Origin: Strigops habroptila
Lineage: Eukaryota > Chordata > Aves > Psittaciformes > Psittacidae
Assembly (NCBI RefSeq): GCF_004027225.2
Contig: NC_044297.2
Location: forward strand, 2,331,569-2,395,568
Reading direction: 5' to 3'
Length of the DNA stretch: 64,000 nucleotides
A program made the translations under genes and the position numbers. The notes beneath the pieces were generated by a model. The model was given only the letters and a program-made list of their open reading frames with translations. It was not told the DNA's origin and ran no database searches. Below are positions 33,037 to 60,105 of this stretch, in pieces. How positions within the stretch are numbered: the stretch's first letter is position 1; each line of letters begins with the position of its first letter.

Positions 33037-34239
33037 CACAGCTCATCCTCCCCTCCCCACACCACGGTGTCCGCCCCACGGCGCCGCGCATCCCGCTTCC
33101 GCCCGGCTCTTTCTTTTCCCCCTTTTTTCCCCCCCCCCCTTTTATTTTCCATGTTTTGGGGTTTATTGGTGCTACTTCCTTCCCCTTCGGCTTCCCGTCA
33201 GCGCTGGGGCAGCAGCTCCCCCCCACGCCCCCCAACCAAGGCAAATACCTCAAACCCCCCCCAATTCCCCGAGCGAATCCGGGGCGAATCTTTCCGAAAT
33301 CAGGGATCCTTCCGCAGCGGTTTCTTCCTTAATTATTATGGGTCCCCCCCCCCCCCCCCCTTTTTCCCTTTCCGCCCGGGTTTGTTCCTCATTTTTCCGC
33401 ATCCTTCAGGGATTTCAAACTGCCGCAATTTCAGCCTCATTTTTAACCCCAGGAGCAACTTTTTGGGTTGATTCTTTTATTTTTTTTGGGGAGGGGGTGT
33501 CAGTTGGTTTTTCCACCACCGCTCCCCCAAACCCCCCTGGAAAAGAGGTAAGAATCCCACCACAACTCACACATCAAGCGCCATTTCTTCTTAGAGTCGG
33601 GAATTCGGTCGGAGGCGGGGAGGGATTTGGGGGGGGGGTTTTTTGGGATCACGGAGGAGGGGAGCGGGACGGCGGCAGGCGGAAGGGGGGGGGACACACA
33701 TCGGGGGTGTCCCGGCGGCTCCGTAACATTCACACTTGAAGATTCCTGGTTGGGACTGTGGTTACTTGAAATGAAGTTTTGATCCGGGGTGGATCGAGGA
33801 CCGGTAGATTTTATCCCCATGTCTCAAGGCAATAGGATTAATGTGTATTAAACTGTAGATACTTTTAGGACAGTAAATTTATGCTGATAATTTTATTTTG
33901 TATAATTTCCCCCCCCTTCCTCTTTATGTTTGATTTCTTTTTCCCCCCCTTTAACACCCTTTTTCCCCTTTTTCCCATGGTTCAGTAAATTTATTTTTTA
34001 GGATGCCTAAAAATGACAAATTTGGATCCTTTTTTTCCTCCCCCCTTTCCTTCCCCCCCCCGTTTTGATTTTGTTCTTTTCGTTTCATTGCTGGGTTGTT
34101 GTTTTTTTTTCTCGTTGGTTTATTTTGTAATTTGTATTTTATTCTGCGTTGCCGCGGCCGCCGGGCTGTGAAATGTATTATTCCTGATATCTTTAAAATA
34201 TTGTGGGTGTTTTAATAAATTTTATATTTATTTTTTGCA

Positions 34240-34921
34240 CTCAAAACGTTGCCCCCCCCCCCCCATCCTCCCCCTACTTCTGCTTTCTGTGTGTTTTGGG
34301 GGGTGGGATTTGGGGGGAAGAGGGGGGCAGGATGGGGCCCTCTTTGGTGGGGAAGGGTGGGTTGGGAAGGGGACCTGCCTATGGCATGGGGACCTAGAGG
34401 GGTTGGTTGTGGGGGGGGGGGAAGATGGGGCTCTCTATGTTAAGGGGGTGTCAGGATGAGGACCAATGGTGGGGGCAGGATCGGGATGTGGTTGTTGGGG
34501 GGAGTGGCAGGATGAGCGTCTGGGAATGGGATGGGGAGGGAGGAAGGGAACGTGGAGGGGGTGTGTAAGGGGGAGGATTGGGTGTTTTGGGGCAGGTGGG
34601 TCAGGATGGTGGCCCCTGCTCCCATAGCGGAGGAGCCAGGACAGAAAGGTGGTGCTGGGCATCACCTACACAGGGTGAGCTCCACAGTGGTGCTGCTCAG
34701 GTGTCCTGGAGCAGAGCAGCCACTGGGGTTTAACCAGGAAGACTGAATTCATTCCCTCAGGCTGGTTTTGTGCCTGTAAGCACAACCATAGCAGTGTCAC
34801 CATAACCACAACCTGCTCCTCTAAGCCTCCCAAGCCAAGTGAACCAGAGCCAGCCCTACCCCTGCTCTCCACAAGCACCATTCCAAAACCCGGTGCATCT
34901 GCAGTTGGTGGCATCTCAGCA
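34240..34921. other. Intergenic, TET3 to ATP6V1B2, G-rich
   Basis: A G-rich stretch of GGGGAGG and TGGGGAT runs just past the TET3 poly(A) site, then unique-looking sequence. No gene recognised. Confidence 0.5.
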
Positions 34922-35213
34922 AGTCAAGGGCCTGTAAGGACAGGCCAAGAGGAATGGCTTTAACCTGCCAGAGAGGAGATTGAGATGAGCTCTGAGGCAG
35001 AAGCTCTTCCCTGTGAGGGTGCTGAGGCGCTGGCACAGGGTGCCCAGAGAAGCTGTGGCTGCCCCATCCCTGGCAGTGTTCAAGGCCAGGTTGGACACAG
35101 GGGCTTGGAGCAACCTGCTCTAGTGGAAGGTGTCCCTGCCCATGGCAGGGGTTGGAACTGGACGAGCTTTAAGCTCCCTTCATCCCAAACCAGTCGGGGA
35201 TTCTATCATTAAG
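34922..35213 (+). mobile_element. CR1 LINE 3' fragment
   Basis: A plus-strand CR1 starts at CAAGGGCCTGTAAGGACAGG and runs through TTGAGATGAGCTCTGAGGC to an imperfect tail (GGGATTCTATCATTA). It is truncated at the same CR1 position as the copy at 47942. Confidence 0.9.
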
Positions 35214-36830
35214 CAGCACCCGTGCTGCTTCCAGCAGCTCTGATTGATTCTTGAAGCCGTTCTTGCCGGCACAGCCCCGAGCCGTGGCTGCAGCAACAGA
35301 GCTGATGGTGGAAGCGATGTGCAGCAGCAATCTCCATCCCTCCCCACTCACAGGACTGCAGTGCCACCGCGTGGCTGCCGGGCTCTCCCTGCAACAAGGC
35401 TGAGTGAGTGTCATAGGAATATAACTGCAGAATTCCTCTTGTTTTGCTCTGGAACATGCCATCCACAGACAGACACTTGCAGGTATCTCATGAGAGGCAG
35501 CTCTGCAGCACTCGCCCACCCTCAGGAATTCAACCTCAGCTTGTTCAACCTTTGTCCCTGGAGCCTGTCACCTGCTGAAGGATTTCAGGACTTCTCTGGA
35601 CTTTGGAACTTCTCTTACTCCTGTTTTCAAACCTGCTTTCCTGAGCTGGCCGCTGTTCATGGGGTTATTCCCAGGCTCTCCCGCAAGACAGAGGGGCTGT
35701 AACCGAGGGGATAAATGGGTAGAGAAAAGCAAAAACACTCATCCCAACTTTTAAAAGCCATTTTAGCATAATAGATCCTCCTTCCTCTCCCTCCACCACA
35801 GTGAAAGAGCAGTCTTTCACGCTCTGTGGGACAATGAAAGCCATTGTTACTACTGAGGAGACGGGAGCTGTAACTTTAAAATGTCTCTTCAGTGAAAAAT
35901 ACATTGCAGGAAGCGTGGACGTTTAAAGGAGTTGTATAAAACATGAGCTCATGTCTTTACTACCTGAAGGACTTGTGCTTCTGTATAAGGAACAACTCAA
36001 ACTGTAGCTTAGTTCGCACTATAGCTTCGTGCAACACTTAACAGAAGGCCTGAGACAGGCTTAAGCTTTCATGAGTCAGAAACTTGTTTCATGGTGGTGG
36101 TGTCAGCACATCAGGGCACAAGTGAAGGATGAGCAGCAGCCTCAGCAGGGATGGAGGGTGCCTCCTCCCCTCGTTCAGTGACTCGTTGATGTACACGTTG
36201 TTCAGAGGGTGCCCGGGTTCACCTCTGCTCTCTGGGGTGCAGCAGAATCCTTGACCCCCCCATTTCACATTCCTCAGACTCTCACCAGCCAATGCTGCAT
36301 CCCCACAGCAGTTAACTCATGGAGAGGGACTGACTCAAATAGGAGTTTAAGCAGAGTTTAAGCACCAAACACCTGAACAAACATACAGGGCCCCCCTCAC
36401 ACTCAGTAGCACTGTTCATACGGAACATTTAGTCAGCATAAGCCTGAGCTCATTTTCAAGCAGCCTTTTAATGTTTCTGAGCATCCTTTAGTGCAAACTA
36501 CCCATTGAAACACCTTTGGATACAGTGGTGTGGCATTACCCCGCAGCATCCCTGCAATGCCTTTACCCACTCCCAAGCACAAAGCATTCAGTTCCGAAGC
36601 TGAAGGCCAACCCCTCCTCATCAAAAGCAGCCATCTCCAATAATAACGTGAGGGTGGCTCAATAGAAATGGAAGGGAGAAGTGTTTCCAGCCCACTGTGA
36701 AGCAGTTTCACTCATGTAACCTGGATCCCCAGTGGCAAAGAACACGGAAGCCACTGCTGACCAAGCTGAAGTTGTTTTCAACCACAAAAATCACAAGAGC
36801 TTCTGTATTGTTCAACACCTTCCATATTTA
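35214..36830. other. Intergenic between the convergent ends of TET3 and ATP6V1B2
   Basis: Unique-looking sequence of moderate GC, with no exon or repeat family recognised. Confidence 0.5.
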
Positions 36831-36831
36831 A

Positions 36832-38293
36832 TTTATTTAGATAGTCTCTACATGAAAGTATTCTCATGCCAACACTCCCAATCCCTACCTCAAGAAAAAT
36901 AGACTCGACACAGCTTTAGGGTGGAATGCACTGGAGTAAAATTGCTATTGAGTCCAAGTTACAGAGAACACTGAACAAACTAGAGAAAGAACTGCACAAA
37001 GGAGACACCAGGGAAAGCTGGAATTAGTTACACATCCTTCAGGTCACGTTAGCACCTTCCTAACCCAGTACTGAAGGTGCAGAGAGAGGTGCAACATGCT
37101 TTAGTTAGCCAGAGCAGAGCTTAGGCTACATTAAGCCTGGAAAAAAGCAGGAAAGCCTGCCAGCAACTTGGAGCCTCATCAGAACCAATGGGAAGGAACA
37201 GCACTGCATTGACTAGCCAAGGTTGCAGGGTTGGGAATGCCAAGCTCTCCTGGCTAGCCGAATGTGTGCCTGGAGTGCAAACCACAACAGTTTCAAGCAC
37301 AGCTCAGGACGCAGTGCCACCTCGAGTGTGCTTTGTAACAGAAGTCAAGATACCCGCTCAGGCATTGAGTTGCTTTCTCCTTTGCACCAGTTAGTACAAG
37401 ACAAGCTTTAAAAGCTGACCTCCCACCAGCACAACTGTATCAGGTGTAAGGTTTCTTCCACATCTCTCATAATCCCCTTTGGTAGCAGCACAAAGAATTA
37501 CCTACAGTTCTGTCCACTGAGACTCGACTGATCTCAGAATGCTTCAGCTGCTGTTTTGTGGCTTTGGTGTTTCCAGAATTCAAAGGGGGAAATAAAAGGG
37601 TGAGTAGGAAACTTACCCTGCAAACGTCAATTTAAAGCCTTTAATTCAGTAATTAAGCCTTATCACGTTACCTTTAGGTAGCAAACCACTGGCCTGTGAC
37701 CTCTGAAAAGACCCTTTGCTAGTGGAAAAGCACCCAGTGTGTCTCCTCAGTTTGCGCATAAAGAACGTTAAGCCATAGTTAAACACCAGTGACTTGCATT
37801 TTGCAGCAAGCTCTGTTGTCATGCACACTTTCCACCTATTAGCCTGGTCTTCAGGCACAGCAGCAAGAGAGCACAGCTCTATCTGTTCTACCAGCAGCAC
37901 AACAAACTGCCTGTGATCAGACTGAGCAGATGCTTTGGACAAAGGAACTCAACATTTGCTCTTTCACGTTCTCTAAACCATGTGCTCTGGGTTTAAAAGT
38001 AAAGATCTACAATTTCTGGTAATCCTCAGACATTTTGAAATGCCTACAAAAGGTCCAGTTCCCAAAGCTTTGACTATTGTACATCTGTAGGAGCTGGCCT
38101 AAATATTCTCCTGAAGATCCAGGCTTTGGAAGAAGGGCTATTTTCAAAAGTGGTATCAGCGTACATTGGAACACTGGCACAAACGTCACCTATCCTTGGT
38201 TTTAATTGCAAGGGCGACAAGTAAACACCAACACATGAAAAAGGAAAACAAACAGCATTTCACAGAGCGAGGAGTTAAGAGATGAAGCTGTGG
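36832..38293 (-). other. ATP6V1B2: ATP6V1B2 3'UTR with candidate poly(A) signal
   Basis: On the minus strand AATAAA occurs at 36837-36832, about 1.46 kb past the stop codon, in an AT-rich setting. The length is similar to the remembered mammalian 3'UTR. The site was chosen by position and composition only. Confidence 0.5.
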
Positions 38294-46028
<7,735 letters not shown>

Positions 46029-46139
46029 CTTCTGCGCACAGCGGCGCCGCCGCCCCGCGCATGCGCCCGGCACGGAGCGAGTCCCGCCCCGCGCAGCGCC
46101 CGCAGCACCGAGGGAGGGGAGGGAGGAGGCGGAGCTGGC

Positions 46140-46740
46140 CAGGGTGCTGGGGGGGGAGCGGGGAGGGGAGCGGAGGGGAGGGGGAAAGGAGGGGAAGGCA
46201 AGGGGAAGGGGAAGGCAAAGGAAAAGGCAAAGGAAAAGGCAAAGGGAAGGCAAAGGGAAAGGGAAAGGGAAAGGGAAAGGGAAAGGGAAAGGGAAAGGGA
46301 AAGGGAAAGGGAAAGGGAAAGGGAAAGGGAAGGGAAGGAAAGGAAAGGAAAGGAAAGGGAAAGGGAAAGGGAAACGGAAAGGAAAGGGAAAAGGGAAAGG
46401 AAAGGAAAGGAAAGGGAAAAGGGAAAGAGAAGGGAAGGGAAAAGGGAAAGGGAAGGGAAAAGGGAAAGGAAAAGGAAAAGGAAAAGGAAAAGGGAAAGAG
46501 AAGGGAAGGAAAGGCAAAGGGAAAGGAAAGGGAAAGGGAAAGGGAAAGAGAAAGGAAAGGGAAAAGGGAAAGGGAAAGAGAAGCGAAAGGAAAAGGGAAA
46601 AGAAAGGGAAAAGGGGAAGGGAAAGAGAAGGGAAAGGAAAAGGGAAAGGGAAAGGGAAGGGGAAGGGAAAGGGAAAGGGAAAGGGAAAGGGAAAGGGAAA
46701 GGGAAAGGGAAAGGGAAAGGGAAAGGGAAAGGAAAAGGGA
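46140..46740. repeat. GGGAAA purine-tract satellite
   Basis: About 600 bp of almost pure purine on the plus strand, made of GGGAAA hexamers with GGAAA and GGGAAAA variants. It starts about 110 bp upstream of the ATP6V1B2 start codon. Frames of 300-420 codons on both strands (Lys-Gly or Phe-Pro repeats) are artefacts. Confidence 0.95.
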
Positions 46741-47000
46741 GGCAGGCAAGAAGGAAGGAAGGAAGGAGGGAAGGAAAGAAGGAAGAAGGGGAGGAAGGAA
46801 GGAAGGAAGCAAGCAAGCAAAAGGAGGGAGGAAGCAAAAGGGAGGCAGGCAAGAAGGAAGGAAGGAAGGAGGGAAGGAAGGAAGGAAGGAAAGAAGGAAG
46901 AAGGGGAGGAAGGAAAGAAGGAAGAAGGGAAGGAAGGAAGGAAGCAAGCAAGCAAGCAAAAGGAGGGAGGAAGCAAAAGGAGGGAGGAAGGAAGGAAAAG
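46740..47000. repeat. GGAA/GAAG tetranucleotide array
   Basis: It continues the purine tract as GGAA, GGAGGAAG, CAAG and GCAAGCAAGCAAAAGG blocks. A unit of about 110 bp (AGGCAGGCAAGAAGG to AGGAAGCAAAAGG) appears twice, at about 46740-46840 and 46843-46980. Confidence 0.85.
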
Positions 47001-47940
47001 GAGGAAGCTAAACAATGAATGTGTTGGCAGAAGGGTTCAATGCCTGAGGAGCCGTTCTGCCATCCAAGCAAAGCAGGACCCTGGCCTCCTGCCCAGGCAC
47101 CCCCGGCACTGGGTGTCCCACACGCTCCATGTGTGTCCCCACACACACCCCAGCCGTGTTCTTATGGGTCTGCTCCATCCAACACCAGTGCTTTGATCTG
47201 CGAGCGTAACAGAGGCTGCTTTGGAAAGATAGGAGATAAGGAATAAAGTAGGAACTGGCAACGAGACAGGGCTGCCCATGGAATCATCCCCCTTGTACTG
47301 CTGCTGCGTGCTCAGACATCAAGGGCTGACAAGTGCAATTGTTTAAAGGACAGAAAAAAGCTGCCTTACCCCCTAAACCCTTTAATTTAATATAAAAAAG
47401 ATAGGGGGTTATCTATAAACACCTTTTTTCAGGAAACATTAGTCTGTCAACCTTCTATTTCCTTATGAGTCATGTATCTCTTCATACATGTTCAATTTGA
47501 ATGGTTGCTGTTTGTTCTCCTCCCTGCTTCCCAGTGAAATAGAATTATTTGATGTTACAAAACAATCTTCTCTCTCCTTCACAGTTAAAACTAGAAATAC
47601 TTTGGGGAAATATGCTCTCCAAGAGATATTGTCAATTCTGAGCTCGTCTGGAGGAGCTACAGAGTGCCAAGGACTGGTGAGACTGATGGAAAGAATAAAC
47701 AATCGCACAAGGAACTGTTTGGACAAGGAGGGAGCAAACCCAATAAATAATCCCCAGACAAAGGACAATGCTGTCGAGTGGATTAAACACAAAACTGAGA
47801 GGCTTCAGCCAGGTTTCAGCTCTCTTTCTAATGCAACGTGACCTTGAGCACATTACCCAGCGCTCCTGTTTGTTAATAGTCAAAAGAACTTAACAAAACC
47901 TGGCTTCAGTGTGCGCTTTACAACTTTTACAACTACTTTA
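47000..47940. other. Intergenic between ATP6V1B2 and SLC18A1, no gene recognised
   Basis: Unique-looking sequence. Short frames near 47490-47840 on both strands show no recognisable family and no splice context. Confidence 0.4.
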
Positions 47941-47941
47941 C

Positions 47942-48228
47942 AAGGGCCTGTAGGGACAGGCCAAGGGGAATGGCTTTAACCTGCCAGAGAGGAGACTGAG
48001 ATGAGCTCTGAGGCAGAAGCTCTTCCCTGTGAGGGTGCTGAGGCGCTGGCACAGACTTTTCCCAGAGAAGCTGTGGCTGCCCCATCCCTGGCAGTGTTCA
48101 AGGCCAGGTTGGACACAGGGGCTTGGAGCAACCTGCTCTAGTGGAAGGTGTCCCTGCCCGTGGCAGGGGGTTGGAGCTGGATGAGCTCTAAGGTCCCTTC
48201 AACCCAAACCATTCCGTGATTCCGTGAA
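47942..48228 (+). mobile_element. CR1 LINE 3' fragment
   Basis: Starts at CAAGGGCCTGTAGGGACAGG and ends with CCGTGATTCCGTGA. It carries the variant GCACAGACTTTTCCCAGAG in place of the usual GCACAGGGTGCCCAGAG, shared with the copy at 59488. Confidence 0.9.
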
Positions 48229-48880
48229 GAAATATGAACAAAGAGTGACTTTAAAGCCTGGTTCTCCAAGTGACCATTCAAATCTGTGTGTGCTCACCTG
48301 ACCCCAGGCTGGCAGTGTCACATCTAGAAGCCATTTATCCTATCCTGGTTTCTGAACTGATGCTTCCTTTTGGCACACAGGAGCCCTGGCTACACAGGGG
48401 ATGCATTTCCCTGCACTGCTGAGGCGAGGCAAGAGCAGTGAACAACCTCCCCCAGCGAATCCTGCTGTCAGCTGAACCCACAGGAATCGCAATCAGCTCC
48501 AGAGCTGGCACGAGGGCTCCTGCCAGAGGTTTTTCAGGCCCACATCCTATGCTGGGCCATCAGTTCTCCAATACTTCTCATTACAGAAGAAATTTTCACA
48601 ATATTTTACTACTTCAGTCTGGTCAGAAAGAAAATGGTACTCATTTCCTTTTTTTCTTTATCCTGCAGGGTTATTGAAAGAAGAAATCCAAACATTTATA
48701 ATGGCAGAGGAAAATACAGCTCAGGGAGAACTGCCTGGAAAAAGCTGTCAGACTCGTGGAAATGCTCCCAAAGCACATATGAGTAAGCTTTCCCATCCTC
48801 TCTGCAAAACAAGAGACATGACACTGCAATCTCCATCAGCTGCCACATGAGATATGTCCTGACCTTGGGGCCTACATAAT
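48229..48880. other. Intergenic, no gene recognised
   Basis: Unique-looking sequence upstream of the trinucleotide arrays, with nothing supported on either strand. Confidence 0.4.
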
Positions 48881-48883
48881 AGT

Positions 48884-49215
48884 AACAGTAGAAATAGAAG
48901 TAAGTAGAAATAGAAATAAGTAGAAATAGAAATAGAAATAAGAAATAGAAATAGTAATAATCATCATATTAATAATAAATGGTGATGATAATGATAATGA
49001 TTATGATAATAATAATAACGAGAACAACAAGAACAAGAAGAGCAAGAACAAGAAGAAGAAGAACAAGAACAAAAAGAAGAAGAAAGAAGAGGAAGAAGAA
49101 GAAGAAGAAAGAAGAGGGAGAAGAAGAAGAAGAAGAAGAGGAAGAAGCAGAAGAAGAAAGAAGAGGAAGAAGAAGAAGAGGAAGAAGAAGAACCACAACA
49201 ACAATAACAACAAGA
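48884..49215. repeat. AGAAAT / AAT / GAA compound microsatellite
   Basis: AGAAATAGAAAT units (48884-48960) pass into AAT/GAT repeats, then into a long GAA/GAAGAG tract to about 49190 and AACAAC repeats. The plus strand is nearly all purine from 49020 to 49190. The Arg/Lys/Glu or Leu/Phe/Ser frames are artefacts. Confidence 0.9.
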
Positions 49216-50690
49216 ACGAGAACTAGAACTGTCCCACATGCTTCTCCTCACTGAGGGAGAATCTGAATTCTCTCCTACCCAGAGCCCCAGGTACAGCTGA
49301 GCAAGTCTGAGCTCCCTCAGTAGATGGCAGTGCTGCATTGCTCATCCTCTGCCTGCTTCGTGGCTATGGAGAAAGTCATTTCCAGGCCCAGACATCCAAT
49401 TCTCAGCTCATGAGGTATATTTAAAGGCTTCAACTTCTGCTCTAATGCACACTCAGGGAATTTCTTGGTAGGATGTACTCATCTCACGTTATTGGCAATG
49501 GGTTTTGATCATGCAGAAGCCAGACAAATGGCCTCAGTGGCAGATTTACACAGCAACAGAGAAAAGGAGAATATATTGAGGATTTATTTTCTTTCTCTGT
49601 GGTAAATCTCCATATCCTGAATGAATGATGGGATCGGTTCTGGTTTAAAGAAAGAAATCATGGAGCAAAGTGTCAAAAGTTTAAGAAAACAGAAATGATG
49701 GAGGAAAAGAGATCACTTTGTAAATGGCATTTGCAGTACCTCACCTGTGCAGGGATATAATTTTCCGTGCAGCTTTACTTATGAGAAATTGGCCTTGTTA
49801 ATCCAAGAAATATCTCCTTGTCCCTGGAGATAAAGCAGACAGCACAACAGTGCAGGGAAAGGCTGTGGACAAGTGCCAGCATCCTTCTGTGGAGAGGAGG
49901 CAAGGGCAGAACCCAGATGTGGAGGGACCACAACCTGTTGACACACAGAGGGAAGTGAGATTACCCCATAACTCCCCAAAATCAGGGGGCAGATCAGTGC
50001 ATTCCAGCCTCACAAATACCTCCATCCACTACAAACACTTATCATCTCTCTTAGCATTTTGGAAAGGCTGATCTATGTTGTGAACTAGGCTTCTCAGCAC
50101 CCCATGGGCCAGCCCATGAGGCCCAGTGACATAAAGATTTCACCAGCCCAACCCAGTGAACACACACGTACAGCTCATGGTGACGTAAAAGCACGTATAG
50201 GAGAAGAGGAGTTGGAATGAGGGCAGCTGTAGCAAGGACAAGCAGCAAGAGAATGGCCATCAGACACTGGAGAGTAGTCCAAGACCTGGACTGTTATGTA
50301 TTTATAAATGCATTTCCCAGGGCCATTTAATAATACTAGCCCAGTGATGAATCCAATCACTGTCCCCCATAAACACCCTCCAATGGGGCAGAGCAGATTT
50401 CCTTCATGGAGAAGAGGGATGAGCAGCCCCAGGATGGCGTGTTCGGTGTGCTCAGACCCAGGCAAGAGTTAAGGTGCTCGGGGAGAGATAAGCACTGATG
50501 AAAGCCTGGAGATCGGGTGCCTCTCTGCAGATAAACACTTATGCCTCTCTCCTCCCAGCCACCCTCAGCCCACCGCACCGCCCTGCTCTGACGCAGAGGG
50601 AGCTGCAGGGCTGAATGAAACTTGTTTGAGGTTCCAATTAAATCTCCATGGAAAAGGGACACTCATATCCTCTTTTGATAGAAAGTAATC
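49216..50690. other. Intergenic 5' flank of SLC18A1, no gene recognised
   Basis: Unique-looking, moderate-GC sequence, with no exon or repeat recognised. Confidence 0.4.
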
Positions 50691-50767
50691 ATAAATCCTC
50701 GGGGAGCTGCAGAGCACATCACCTCCCGCAGCAGCAGTCGGCTCCTCGCACCAACATGGGCTGCAGG
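50690..50767 (+). other. SLC18A1: Candidate SLC18A1 noncoding first exon and promoter
   Basis: A TAATCATAAAT element near 50688 could act as a TATA-like box. It is followed by CAGCAGCAGTCGGCTCCTCG and a donor AGG|GTAAGA at 50767/50768. An ATG at 50756 would, after splicing to 51733, stop within a few codons. The assignment rests on position and splice-site appearance only. Confidence 0.25.
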
Positions 50768-50769
50768 GT

Positions 50770-51732
50770 AAGAGTTTTCCTGTGCTCCACACCAACAGGT
50801 TTGTGTTGAAAAGGGAAGAGGGTTTGTGGCTTGAGAGGTAAGGACTCCATTAGTCTATATGTATTTATTGTCTATGCTTCCTTACTCTGTATTTCTCTCT
50901 TTATGTATATGTATCTTCTCTTGCATTAATTCTACTACTCAGTATTTACTAGTACTCGGAGGTACAGTGAGAAAGCACCCCTGTTTCCCAACTTAGTGAC
51001 TTGTGTGGCACTCATACTTGATGACAGAGTGTTTGGAGCATTTGCTTTTCTTAATGAAAACCTGATAAATATCATTGCCTGGGATTTCAGGAAACCAGGA
51101 TTGTTGGGAAGAGTGATAGTTTGGACTCACTCCATTCATTTGCCACTTAGTCTCTGAAGTGCCTAAAAGCTATAAGAGTGGAACTGGCTAATTGTTTGCT
51201 TTGTTTAGTGCAAATTTCTGATTGATATTTGCAATGTGGCCAAGCAAGCAATCTTCTCTCAGCCCCTCCGAAGCTCTGATCTTAATCACATATGTTAGGC
51301 TTTTAAGTCCTGTATCTTGCCATGCCATTTCAATTAGGTCAAATGAAAAGACATGTAAGGTAAATGGATTTCCTTTGAGATCAAATTTAATCTCCAAAGA
51401 ACAAACATGGAATAAAAGATGTAGAGCTTACCACAGATAAGCTACCGGCTTGATCTGTGCTTTGAGTCTCTGAAAGAAGACGTAAATGATGCCTTGAAGC
51501 AGGTACAAGATGTCTCAGGAGAGTGGAAACGGGTTCGAACGCACTCCATCTGCAGTTTCAATGCGAGCTTGATAAACCCACTGTCTTTGATAGCAAAGAT
51601 GGTGGTCCCAGCTCCTCAGGAACAGCACCCAGCTCTCAGAGGACGCAGATGCTAAGAGACTTTGGGAGCTGCTTTCTCAAGGGAGAAGCCAACAGTTGTG
51701 GGAGGTTGTAACCTGGAGCCTTTTCTTCCAAG
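50770..51732. other. Candidate first intron or 5' flank of SLC18A1
   Basis: AT-richer unique-looking sequence. It ends with a pyrimidine-rich acceptor-like CTTTTCTTCCAAG at 51732, which would begin the first coding exon with 68 nt of 5'UTR. Confidence 0.3.
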
Positions 51733-51800
51733 GTTATTGGAGACCTTCAGCCCTGAGGACCAGGAACCAGCGGGACCAGGCTGAGCTCCAGGCTCCGGCC

Positions 51801-59095
<7,295 letters not shown>

Positions 59096-60105
59096 CACAT
59101 GCAAGGATGTGTGCCCTGTTTTGAAGCTAATATTATGTTTACAAAAAATGGATGTATCTGCACCCAGGAATAACCCAGGCTCCCCCAAGGCTTGTGGACA
59201 CAGCCTATGTCACTGACCTGTTCCCTTGGCCAAGCAAACCATAGCAGGGAGCAGAGACCTGGGATTTGGAGGCTCTATTTGATTCGTTAAGCTACTCAAT
59301 TGCTCCGTGACTTCTAGGCAAGTAACCCAAACTCAACACATCTCATCTGTACAAAAAAAGTTATGAAGATGAGGAGAATCCCATCACCTTGCCCTCCAGA
59401 ATAATATTGTCTTGGGCACAGCCTGTCGGTAATATTGACATCTCCCCTGGATGAGTTCAGTGGCATTTGTTAATGTCTTTAAATAGAGTCATAGAATCCC
59501 AGACTGGTTTGGTTTGGAAGTGAGCTTAAAGCTCACCCAGCTCCAACCCCCTGCCACGGGCAGGGACACCTTCCACTAGAGCAGGTTGCTCCAAGCCCCT
59601 GTGTCCAACCTGGCCTTGAACACTGCCAGGGATGGGGCAGCCACAGCTTCTCTGGGAAAAGTCTGTGCCAGCGCCTCAGCACCCTCACAGGGAACAACTT
59701 CTGCCTAAGAGCTCATCTCAATCTCCCCTCTGGCAGGTTAAAGCCATTCCCCTTGTCCTGTCCCTACAGGCCCTTGTCCAAAGCCCCTCTCCAGGTTTCC
59801 TGGAGCCCCTTTAGGCACTGGAGCTGCTCTAAGGTCTCCCCTTCAGGAGCCTTCTCTTCTCCAGGCTGCCCCAGCCCAGCTCTCTCAGCCTGGCTCCAGA
59901 GCAGAGCTGCTCCAGCCCTTGGAGCATCTCCATGGCCTCCTCTGGACTCTTCAAGCATTTGCTGTTCTTGAAAGAAACCAAAATGAAATCAGCAGCATCG
60001 GCTTTGAGAGATTTCTTTCTCCAGAACCTGCTGTAATCCCCAGCATGAAACCTCTCTGTAACAACAGGGCTCTATTCCTCTGTGCCAGCCCCTCAATAAA
60101 GACGT
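59096..60105 (+). other. SLC18A1: SLC18A1 3'UTR with AATAAA
   Basis: AATAAA at 60095-60100 is the first good poly(A) signal seen on the plus strand after the stop. It is followed by TG-rich sequence (CACTGTGCTGC). If this site is used, the 3'UTR is about 1 kb and includes the CR1 at 59488-59960 in antisense. Confidence 0.5.
59488..59960 (-). mobile_element. CR1 LINE 3' fragment in the SLC18A1 3'UTR region
   Basis: Reverse-strand CR1 of about 470 bp from TAGAATCCCAGACTGGTTTG through CCTACAGGCCCTTGTCC to CATCTCCATGGCCTCCTCTG. It carries the TCTGGGAAAAGTCTGTGCC variant shared with the 47942 copy. Confidence 0.9.

Larger units (their letters stand above)
28050..34240 (+). other. TET3: TET3 3'UTR, about 6.2 kb, with terminal poly(A) signal
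   Basis: No other gene intervenes between the TET3 stop and an AATAAA at 34214-34219, set in an AT-rich block with a GTGAAATGTATTATTCCTG stretch. TET3 is known for a very long 3'UTR in mammals. The region alternates AT-rich, unique-looking segments with repeats: an A-rich tract at 29873-29970, two GATG arrays, a CR1 tail, a 15-bp minisatellite and several C runs. Earlier AATAAA-like sites (for example near 28165) could give shorter forms. Confidence 0.75.

Noticed and set aside
31439-33471. Long open frames of 100-330 codons on both strands
   Set aside because: They follow a 15-bp tandem repeat, a multiple of three, so frames cannot close. They have no splice context and no protein family.
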